Positions 1 to 5,783 of a DNA stretch of 5,783 nucleotides are shown one piece after another. The stretch lies in the NCBI GenBank assembly GCA_946886185.1, contig CAMPIC010000219.1:1-5783 (forward strand). The letters run 5' to 3'. Position 1 is the stretch's first letter; every line of letters starts with the position of its first letter. The stretch is from an uncultured bacterium. Its GTDB lineage: Bacteria; Eisenbacteria; RBG-16-71-46; CAIMUX01. Position numbers and translations under genes: made by a program. The notes under the pieces are model-generated. The model was given only the letters and a program-made list of their open reading frames with translations. It searched no databases and had not been told where the DNA came from.

Positions 1-1591
1 AGGGAAATCTCCAGGGCATGCGTGCATGCTCGCGTTTGGGTTGGACGTGCCATTCATCGACCCAGGGCCATCCGCGCAGGAGCTCGGCATAGGATTCGCC
101 CACCACCATGCCGATCCGCGCGTCGGGAAACGAAGCGCGCAGCTTCTGCAAGAAGGGCGTCATGAGGAGCAGGTTTCCCAATCGATTGTCCTGCCGCACG
201 ACCAGAATGCTGCGCGGCGCATTCGGTGTGGCGGCGCGGCGCGCGAAGAGACGAGCGATCATCGGCAGGGTCGCCTTCTTGAACGCCTTGCTCGCCTGTT
301 TCGCGGGCGCCTGGCCGCCGCGAGTCACCCGGCCGCTCTCGTAGATCGCGAGCACGACCAACATCCACCAGAGCTGCGCGACCTCTTCGTCGGTCGAATA
401 GCACTGGCTGAGCCCTGCGGCGAGCAACGCGCCGATCCCCGCCCGCAACGCGTTCGCCCGGGGACCGCGCGCGCCCCGAGTTTCGACGAAGAAGGCGATC
501 CAGATTCCGATCCACGCAATCGCTCCCAGGGCTCCCGCCTCCACCAGGTGGTTGAGGTAGTCGCTGTGGGGATGGATCGTGGAGAAGTACTGCCCCGGGA
601 CTTTGTAGGTGGGGAAGAGCGTCTTGAAGCTGCCGAGCCCCGCCCCCGTAATCGGGTGATCGCGCCAGATTGCGACCGCCGTCTCCCACAGTCGCCATCG
701 CGGATCGGAAGTGTCGAAGATCGAGACCAGGCGGCGGGCGAGCGCGCCTTCCGCGATTCCGATCACGAGAGCGCCGATCCCGAGCGCACTCACGGTGAAA
801 ATCGCCGCCTTGCGTCCGAGCAGGAGGCCGAAAAGCACGATCCCCGCGGCCAGGCCGATCCATGCGGAGCGCGTGAACGAAAAGATGACGGCGAGCAGGA
901 GCAAGGTCGCCGCGGCCCACCAAAGCGCCCGGATGAGTGCGCGCGCCTGCGCGAGCGCCGATCCGAGGGCGAGGAAGGTGAGCGGCAGGATCACTCCGGC
1001 ATAGGTGAGATGGCTGCTGAGATTGCCGACCGCGACGAACCCGCCGTCGCCGTAGTTTTCGAGCGCGGCGCCGCCATGCAGATAGTCGACGCCGGCGAAA
1101 TGCTGGATCACTCCATAGAGAGCCGCGAGCCCGCCGGAGATCCCGAGCGCTCCATAGGCGGAGCGGCGGATCGAGGGATACGAGAGCACGGTCCAGAAGA
1201 GGAACGGGAAGAGCAGGACCCAGGAGCCGCGCAGGCAGCGCAACGATCGTTCCGGGTGGACGCCGAGCGGAATGGAAAGCACCTGCATGAAAAGGAAGAG
1301 ACCCACCGCGAGCAACGTCCAGGGCAGCGGGGAAACGCCCGCGCTCGAGTTTTTCGCGTGCCTTCGCAGCAGAATGCGTCGCCCCGCGTCCGCCAGCACG
1401 GCGAGGAGCATCGCCACGACGCTGATCTGGGCGATCGCGATCGACCAGGGAGCCGCGAGGCAGAACAGCACCGCGAAGAGCAGGAGCAGACGCGGGGCGC
1501 GGGCATGCTCCAGGCTCACTCCGACCACTGCGGGATCCCTCCGGACGACGGTCGCGCGAGCGCCCGGCGAGACGGGTGTGCGCGTTGACAT
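1..1591 (-). CDS. O-antigen ligase (WaaL/Wzy_C)-like membrane protein fused to a GT9 heptosyltransferase domain, 3'-partial
   Basis: The minus-strand frame starting at ATG 1591-1589 stays open for 530 codons to the left edge, so the C-terminus is missing. Residues about 33-280 and 353-418 hold roughly ten to twelve hydrophobic segments. Between them lies a large polar loop (about 281-352), presumably periplasmic. Family marks of O-antigen ligases/polymerases are visible: FTRSAW at 239-244, DHPITGAGLGSF at 311-322, and HPHSDYLNHLVEAG starting at His340, which matches the conserved His-containing loop motif of WaaL-type enzymes. Such enzymes move lipid-linked glycan onto lipid A-core or polymerise it. 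After a basic linker (about 420-460), residues 461-530 read as the start of a GT9 glycosyltransferase: SILVVRQDNRLGN, then TPFLQKLR and FPDARIGMVVGE, a Rossmann-type N-terminal domain typical of ADP-heptose transferases. No stop or frame change separates the two parts, so this is a fusion. An in-frame TGA lies ten codons upstream of the ATG and no other ATG, GTG or TTG lies between, so 1591 is the most upstream possible start. The Shine-Dalgarno is poor. Which sugar is transferred, and whether the protein acts as ligase or polymerase, cannot be decided from sequence. Confidence 0.88.
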   Translation of the reverse strand, partial: MSTRTPVSPGARATVVRRDPAVVGVSLEHARAPRLLLLFAVLFCLAAPWSIAIAQISVVAMLLAVLADAGRRILLRRHAKNSSAGVSPLPWTLLAVGLFLFMQVLSIPLGVHPERSLRCLRGSWVLLFPFLFWTVLSYPSIRRSAYGALGISGGLAALYGVIQHFAGVDYLHGGAALENYGDGGFVAVGNLSSHLTYAGVILPLTFLALGSALAQARALIRALWWAAATLLLLAVIFSFTRSAWIGLAAGIVLFGLLLGRKAAIFTVSALGIGALVIGIAEGALARRLVSIFDTSDPRWRLWETAVAIWRDHPITGAGLGSFKTLFPTYKVPGQYFSTIHPHSDYLNHLVEAGALGAIAWIGIWIAFFVETRGARGPRANALRAGIGALLAAGLSQCYSTDEEVAQLWWMLVVLAIYESGRVTRGGQAPAKQASKAFKKATLPMIARLFARRAATPNAPRSILVVRQDNRLGNLLLMTPFLQKLRASFPDARIGMVVGESYAELLRGWPWVDEWHVQPKREHARMPWRFP

Positions 1592-1663
1592 CCCTGGTGA
1601 GCTGTTGCTAGCCTTCGCTCAGTATTCCAGCGAGTTATGAATATTCGGCGACTCAAACGGCGC

Positions 1664-1693
1664 AGTATACGGTTCCGCTCGAGTCGGGGACAA
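1664..1693 (-). promoter_or_regulatory. candidate sigma70-type promoter for the ligase-GT9 gene
   Basis: On the minus strand TTGTCC (1693-1688) is followed after 18 bases by TATACT (1669-1664). The first matches the -35 consensus at four of six bases and the second matches the -10 at five of six. Transcription would begin near 1657 and leave a leader of about 65 bases before the ATG at 1591. It lies in the divergent gap and points at the left gene. This is a consensus match by eye only, and promoter consensus is uncertain in this kind of organism. Confidence 0.35.
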
Positions 1694-1763
1694 GCGGACC
1701 CCGGAGCCGGTCTTCCGAGCGCCGAAGTGCTGCCGTGTCCCTCCTCGCTCTCATCACCAAGCC

Positions 1764-1768
1764 AGAGG
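1764..1768 (+). promoter_or_regulatory. ribosome binding site of the porU-like gene
   Basis: AGAGG lies nine bases before ATG 1778, good Shine-Dalgarno spacing. It supports 1778 as the start over the in-frame ATG at 1637, which has no comparable site and would add a 47-residue basic, non-hydrophobic extension ahead of the signal peptide. A further in-frame ATG at 1790 would also keep the signal peptide. Confidence 0.6.
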
Positions 1769-1777
1769 TTTCGCACG

Positions 1778-4700
1778 ATGCATCGACCCATGGCATGCCT
1801 TCCCACGAGGTTCTCCAGCCTCGTTTCGAACGGACCGTGCGCGCGGACTCCCCATGGATCGCGCGCCGCCGCACTCTCGGCGCTCCTCCTCGCCTGCCTG
1901 TGCGCCGTTCCCCAGAGCAGCTCCGCGCAGCCCGCCGGGGCCGTGCCGGAAGCGGGGGGCGAGCGGACCGTCGGCCAGCTCTTTGCCGATCCGAGACTGC
2001 AGCGGTCGGTCTCCGATGGAGAGCCCCGCTCCGATGGAGAGCCCCGCTCCGGTGTTCCGGCCGAATCGTCCGAGTTCGCCCTCCTCTCCGCCGATGCGAA
2101 CATGCTCGAGCTCGAGCATCGCCTGCCGGCGCGATCCTTTGGAGCCGGCACTCTCCCGATCGCAACCACCTGGATCGCGATTCCGCCCGGCGCCGAAGCT
2201 CGCGCGCACATGGCCGTCCTCGAGGAGGAACCGGCCACCTGGTTCGACGAGCTTCCGGAGGCGGCGCGCGCAGAGCTCCTCGCCGCCTTGGACCAGGTCG
2301 GAGAGGCTCCCGGCAGCGACCGGACCGGAGAGCTTCTCGATCGCCCGACGACTTTGCGCAATCAGCGAGTGGTCGCGCTCCGCCATGCATGGTTGAGCCG
2401 CGGTCCGGACGGAAGCCTGCGCCAGGTGACGCGCGCGCGATTCTCGATCGCGATCGAGGGAGGAAGCGAAAGCCGGCGCGCAACAGGTACCGATGCGTTC
2501 GAAGGCTTGTACCGGAGCCTCCTCATCAACTACGAGCAGGGGAAGGCATGGCGCATCGTTCCTCCGCGCCGCGAGCCGCTCCGAGGCACCGACTACTTCT
2601 CGAGCACCAGCTCTCCGTGGATCAAGGTGTGGTGCGACCGTGAGGACGTCTACGTCATCGAGGGAGCCGACCTGGAGAGGCTCGGGATCGACCTGGCCGT
2701 GATCGACCCACTCACCCTGCGCATGTTCACGCCGCGGCAGACGGTCCTCCAGGAAGCAGTCCCGGTGGAGGACGCTCCTGCATGGATGACTCCGCTCGCG
2801 ATCCATCTGGTCGGGATGGAGGATGGGCGCTTCGACACCGGCGATCGGATCGTGTTCCTCGGCTATGGGCCGGACACCTGGTTCACGAGCAAGGGATTCA
2901 CGCAGCCCGGCCTGGAGCCCTACGCGCGCGATCCGTATACCAACGAAAACCCGTACTGGCTCACCTGGGGAGGGAGTTTCAGCACCGCGCCCGCACGCAT
3001 GCAAGAGGCGCCCTCCGGAGATCTGTTCGAGCCGTTCGTGGAACGCGTGCGCGATCGGATCCATCTGGAAGAGGACGAGGCGTACAGCGCGCGGCTCCGC
3101 GAGCTCGGCATCGGCGCGGCCGATTGGGAGCTGTACTGGTGGCGGGAGCGGATCGCGACCGAGGATCGCGACGATGTGAGCACCATCACCGTCTCGGTCC
3201 CCGATCCGGTGGCGGCGGACTCGGTGTCGGTCTTCGCGCGCTTCTGGGGCGCGAGCCAATCGGGCGGCTCTGCTCCGGATCATGACCTGGAGTTGGCCCT
3301 GAACGGCCATTTCATCGACCGCAAGACCTGGGACGGCTTCGTCCGGAGGGATTTCCAGGCGACGGGGAATTGGCTGGTGCCGGGCGACACGCAGGTGTTC
3401 CTCATGACTGTCCACGGCAATCCCAACAACGGCGTGCAGCGGCTGGACCAGGTCAACCTCGCGTTCATCGACCTCGAGTACACCCGCGATCTGCGTGCGC
3501 GCGGCGACGCGGCCGCGTTCTTCCCGGGTGGGCTGAGCGGAGTGCAGTCGTTCTCCGTGCGCGGGTTCGGCGGTGAAGAGGTGCTGGTGCTCGATGCCAC
3601 CGACTCCGCGAATCCCATGCTCGTCCCGGGCGTGGCGATCGCCGAGGGGGGAGCGACCACCATCCGCTTCCGCGCGAACACGGATGCGCGAGGCGGGCTG
3701 CCTGCTCGCTTCGTCTTGCGCGGCGAGAACGCGCTGCGTGCGCCGAGCAGACTCGAACGAGACGAGCCCCTCGCGGGAGGGTATCTGCGGGAGCGGACCG
3801 ATCCGGTCCAGATGATCATCGTGACCCATCCGCTCTTCGAGGGCGCGGCGGAGCGGCTCGCCCAGTATCGTCGGACGCACTTTCCCGATCGCGAGAACGC
3901 GGACGTCGCGATCGTGGATGTCAGCGACATCTATGACGAGTTCTCTTTCGGTCGTCCCGACCCGGTGGCGATCCGAAACTTCTTCCAGTGGGTGCGGCAC
4001 CGGTGGACGGGAGGGAATCCCGACGACGGTCCCGCCTATGTGGTGCTCCTGGGAGATGCGCATCGGGATTTTCGCGGAAAGGAAGTGGCGAATCCGAGCA
4101 ACTTCGTTCCCACCTACACGCGGTACTTCTATAGTCCGTACATCCCTCAACCCTACGATCCGCGCTTCTCCTCCGACGACTTCTTCGCGCTTCTCGACCT
4201 GCCGCAGGACGATGCGCTCGACCTCTATCTCGGACGGCTTTCCTGCGAGACGCAGAGCCAGGCGCTGACTCTGGTCGACAAGATCATCCACTACGAAACC
4301 GGATCGGACTTCGGTCCCTGGCGCGATCGCGTCACGCTGGTGGCGGACGACATCTGCCAAGGCACCTCCACCGACGGGCTCCGCTGGCAGCACTTGACGC
4401 AGACCGAAGCTCTGGCCGACCAGGTGTTCCCCAGCACGATTCAGCTCGATCGGATCTATCTCGTGGAGTACGGCGAGGAGTGTGCGTACACCAACAAACC
4501 GGACGTGGCGAACGCGCTGCTCCGCTCCATGAACGAAGGCACTTTGGTGGTCAACTTCACCGGGCACGGGTCGGAGTCGCAGATTGCGGACGAGCGCATC
4601 TTCGAAACTTCCACGGTGGGGAGCCTGACCAATGACGACCGGCTTTTCCTCTTCCTCACCGCCTCCTGCTCGGTGGGGAAGTTCGACGTTTCGACTCCGA

Positions 4701-5783
4701 GTCTGGCCGAGGCGCTCATGCGCCACCCGAACGGAGGCTCCATCGCGATCTTCTCCGCCTCCTCCGTCGCCTCGAGCACCGGCAATCACGCCGTCAACAG
4801 CGGGTTCTTCTCCACGATGTTTCCCGGGAGAGACGTCACGCGCGTGCGGCCGATCGGGGAGTCGGCGGTCCAGGCCAAGATCGAAGCGCTCGGAGATCTC
4901 AACGAGCTCCGCTTCGCCCTGCACGGCGATCCCGCGGTGCGCCTTCTCACCGCGCGCAGCTCGATCGAGCTGAACACCACCGCAGTCGCGACGGGGAAAG
5001 CATCGGCCGACACGCTCCACCGCGGAGTCTTGACCGAACTGACGGGGCGTGTCCTCGATGATGCGGGCGGCGTACGGAGCGACTTCGACGGCCAGGCCGT
5101 CATTCAAGTGTACGACTCCGAGATGGTCCGGATCGCACCCGATCCTCCGCGCCCGCAGGTGCGATACGAGCTGAGCGGAGTTCCGATTTTCCGGGGAACC
5201 GCCCCGGTCACGAACGGAGAGTTCCAGACGCGTTTCCAGGTGCCGAGCGCGCTCCGCACCGGTTTGCGCGGTCCCGCCCAGATCTATGTCTATGCCGACG
5301 ACGGCGAGAGCGACGCGCTCGGCGCGCTGCCGGACCTGTTCGTTCCCGAGACCGTGCCGCCCGCCTCGGCCGATCAGATCGGTCCCACCCTCACGCTCTC
5401 CCTGGGCCAGCAAGGAGACTTCGTGCCCCCCGGCGCCGAGATCACGGCGACGTTCTTCGATTCGAGCGGGGTGAATGTCACCAGTCTGGTTCCCTCTCGC
5501 GCCGTGATCCTCCGGATCGAAGAAGACGGGGAGGTGCTTCTCGCTGAGGACCTGTCCAACCTCGTGACCTTCGGAGACGATTACCGGGCAGGGGAGCTGC
5601 GCCATCGTCTTGCCAGCTCGCTCGTCCCCGGCAAGCGGTACGAAGCAATCCTCGAGGCGTCCGACAACCTCAACAACCGTTCGAGCGTCCGCGCTTCGTT
5701 CTCGCTTTCCGGGAGCGGCGTATCGGGATTCCAGCTCGGCCGCGTCTTCAACCTGCCGAATCCGACGGAGCAGCACACGCACT
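1778..5783 (+). CDS. porU: PorU-type C25 (gingipain-like) cysteine peptidase, type IX secretion sortase homologue, 3'-partial
   Basis: The plus-strand frame from ATG 1778 is open to the right edge (1335 residues, C-terminus missing). Residues 1-50 form a signal peptide with a long n-region, a hydrophobic core AAALSALLLACLCAVP at 30-45, and an SSA/Q cleavage site at 50/51. Residues about 51-275 are a poorly recognised N-terminal region. Residues about 280-400 carry PorU-like marks: WIKVW at 281, FDTGDRIVFLGYGPDTW at 352-368 and TNENPYWLTW at 388-397. A beta-sandwich (about 469-575) ends in DQVNLAFIDLEYTRDL. The C25 domain spans about 676-1057: MIIVTHPLF at 679, LLGD with Asp760, SSDDFF near 799, GRL at 819, NFTGHGSES with catalytic His930, TASCSVGKFD with catalytic Cys964, and HGDPAVRLL near 1049. 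The His-Cys spacing of 34 is close to the 33 of gingipain RgpB (H211/C244). C-terminal beta domains follow, with DQIGP at 1199 and DNLNN at 1296, then FNLPNP at 1324, the start of a FlgD-like/T9SS C-terminal domain. In known systems PorU sits at the outer membrane, removes the cargo C-terminal signal and attaches cargo to A-LPS. A non-sortase C25 protease with a similar layout is the main alternative. Confidence 0.9.
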   Translation, partial: MHRPMACLPTRFSSLVSNGPCARTPHGSRAAALSALLLACLCAVPQSSSAQPAGAVPEAGGERTVGQLFADPRLQRSVSDGEPRSDGEPRSGVPAESSEFALLSADANMLELEHRLPARSFGAGTLPIATTWIAIPPGAEARAHMAVLEEEPATWFDELPEAARAELLAALDQVGEAPGSDRTGELLDRPTTLRNQRVVALRHAWLSRGPDGSLRQVTRARFSIAIEGGSESRRATGTDAFEGLYRSLLINYEQGKAWRIVPPRREPLRGTDYFSSTSSPWIKVWCDREDVYVIEGADLERLGIDLAVIDPLTLRMFTPRQTVLQEAVPVEDAPAWMTPLAIHLVGMEDGRFDTGDRIVFLGYGPDTWFTSKGFTQPGLEPYARDPYTNENPYWLTWGGSFSTAPARMQEAPSGDLFEPFVERVRDRIHLEEDEAYSARLRELGIGAADWELYWWRERIATEDRDDVSTITVSVPDPVAADSVSVFARFWGASQSGGSAPDHDLELALNGHFIDRKTWDGFVRRDFQATGNWLVPGDTQVFLMTVHGNPNNGVQRLDQVNLAFIDLEYTRDLRARGDAAAFFPGGLSGVQSFSVRGFGGEEVLVLDATDSANPMLVPGVAIAEGGATTIRFRANTDARGGLPARFVLRGENALRAPSRLERDEPLAGGYLRERTDPVQMIIVTHPLFEGAAERLAQYRRTHFPDRENADVAIVDVSDIYDEFSFGRPDPVAIRNFFQWVRHRWTGGNPDDGPAYVVLLGDAHRDFRGKEVANPSNFVPTYTRYFYSPYIPQPYDPRFSSDDFFALLDLPQDDALDLYLGRLSCETQSQALTLVDKIIHYETGSDFGPWRDRVTLVADDICQGTSTDGLRWQHLTQTEALADQVFPSTIQLDRIYLVEYGEECAYTNKPDVANALLRSMNEGTLVVNFTGHGSESQIADERIFETSTVGSLTNDDRLFLFLTASCSVGKFDVSTPSLAEALMRHPNGGSIAIFSASSVASSTGNHAVNSGFFSTMFPGRDVTRVRPIGESAVQAKIEALGDLNELRFALHGDPAVRLLTARSSIELNTTAVATGKASADTLHRGVLTELTGRVLDDAGGVRSDFDGQAVIQVYDSEMVRIAPDPPRPQVRYELSGVPIFRGTAPVTNGEFQTRFQVPSALRTGLRGPAQIYVYADDGESDALGALPDLFVPETVPPASADQIGPTLTLSLGQQGDFVPPGAEITATFFDSSGVNVTSLVPSRAVILRIEEDGEVLLAEDLSNLVTFGDDYRAGELRHRLASSLVPGKRYEAILEASDNLNNRSSVRASFSLSGSGVSGFQLGRVFNLPNPTEQHTH
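2012..2047 (+). repeat. perfect 18-base tandem duplication inside the porU-like gene
   Basis: The unit TCCGATGGAGAGCCCCGC occurs twice head to tail (2012-2029 and 2030-2047) with no mismatch, followed by TCCG as the beginning of a third copy. It is in frame and encodes SDGEPR twice, residues 79-90. It lies in the low-complexity linker after the signal peptide, where an extra six residues should be tolerated. Perfect identity suggests a recent duplication by replication slippage. Confidence 0.9.

Larger units (their letters stand above)
1592..1777. other. divergent intergenic region between the two genes
   Basis: These 186 bases separate two genes transcribed away from each other, so they must carry the 5' signals of both. 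The stretch about 1605-1670 is clearly richer in A and T than the flanking genes. It contains the 8-base palindrome GAATATTC at 1639-1646. A weak promoter-like pair for the plus strand (TTCGCT at 1614-1619 and TATGAA at 1636-1641, spacer 16) is too poor to call. No rho-independent terminator, tRNA or riboswitch-like fold was seen. Confidence 0.6.

Noticed and set aside
1431..1443. GCGATCGC, a match to the cyanobacterial HIP1 octamer
   Set aside because: It encodes Ile-Ala repeats of a membrane segment, and similar CGATCG strings are common throughout this GC-rich DNA. The gene content does not suggest cyanobacteria.
26..1588. 520-codon open frame on the plus strand
   Set aside because: It is codon-aligned antisense to the ligase-GT9 gene. 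The product is a low-complexity charged protein with no recognisable motif, while the minus strand gives a coherent membrane protein.
1649..1686. Inverted repeat CGACTC (1649-1654) / GAGTCG (1681-1686) around the candidate -10 box
   Set aside because: It has six-base arms only, with a 26-base spacer and no extension. This is expected by chance, so no operator is called.
1637..1777. Upstream in-frame ATG at 1637 as the porU start
   Set aside because: It lacks a Shine-Dalgarno and would place a 47-residue basic stretch before the signal peptide. AGAGG before 1778 is better placed.
1886..1900. Lipobox-like LLAC (residues 37-40) in the PorU signal peptide
   Set aside because: Leu at -2 is unfavourable, and a good type I cleavage site (SSA/Q at 50/51) follows the hydrophobic core. 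A lipoprotein is less likely.
1754..5782. 1342-codon open frame on the minus strand covering the whole porU-like gene
   Set aside because: It is the codon-aligned antisense of a gene with clear C25 motifs. Its product is Arg/Glu/Gly-rich, has no domain or membrane pattern, and arises from GC-biased codon use.
1..5783. CRISPR array, insertion sequence, tRNA or rRNA
   Set aside because: No spaced repeats, terminal inverted repeats, transposase motifs or RNA-gene signatures were seen. Nearly all of the window is taken up by the two genes.

Overview
The window is GC-rich, coding-dense bacterial DNA with two large genes that diverge from a 186-base gap. Both genes run off the window. No stop codon closes either one inside the window, so both are easy to miss if only closed reading frames are considered.

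Left part (minus strand, starting at 1591 and leaving the left edge): a polytopic inner-membrane protein of the O-antigen ligase/polymerase (WaaL/Wzy_C) family. It continues without a stop into the N-terminal half of a glycosyltransferase family 9 (heptosyltransferase-type) domain. It therefore looks like a natural fusion of two envelope-glycan functions. 530 residues are visible.

Middle (1592-1777): a short, relatively AT-rich divergent promoter region. It holds a plausible sigma70-type promoter for the left gene and a ribosome binding site for the right gene.

Right part (plus strand, starting at 1778 and leaving the right edge): a secreted C25 (gingipain-like) cysteine peptidase with the architecture of PorU, the type IX secretion system (T9SS) sortase. 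It has a signal peptide, a long N-terminal beta-rich region, the C25 catalytic domain with a His930/Cys964 dyad, C-terminal beta-sandwich domains, and the beginning of a FlgD-like 'PNP' C-terminal domain. 1335 residues are visible.

Organism: the PorU-type protein points to the FCB group or a neighbouring phylum with T9SS-like secretion. The high GC and the near absence of TTA, CTA and TCA codons argue against a typical low-GC Bacteroidota and fit a high-GC lineage such as Eisenbacteria or Gemmatimonadota-like bacteria. This assignment is inference.

Working together: in Porphyromonas, PorU cuts the C-terminal signal from T9SS cargo and attaches the cargo to A-type lipopolysaccharide, whose O-chain is joined to lipid A-core by the O-antigen ligase. 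A PorU-type sortase placed head-to-head with an O-antigen ligase/heptosyltransferase fusion suggests that export of surface proteins and building of their glycolipid anchor may be linked here. This is a hypothesis drawn from adjacency, not something the sequence proves.
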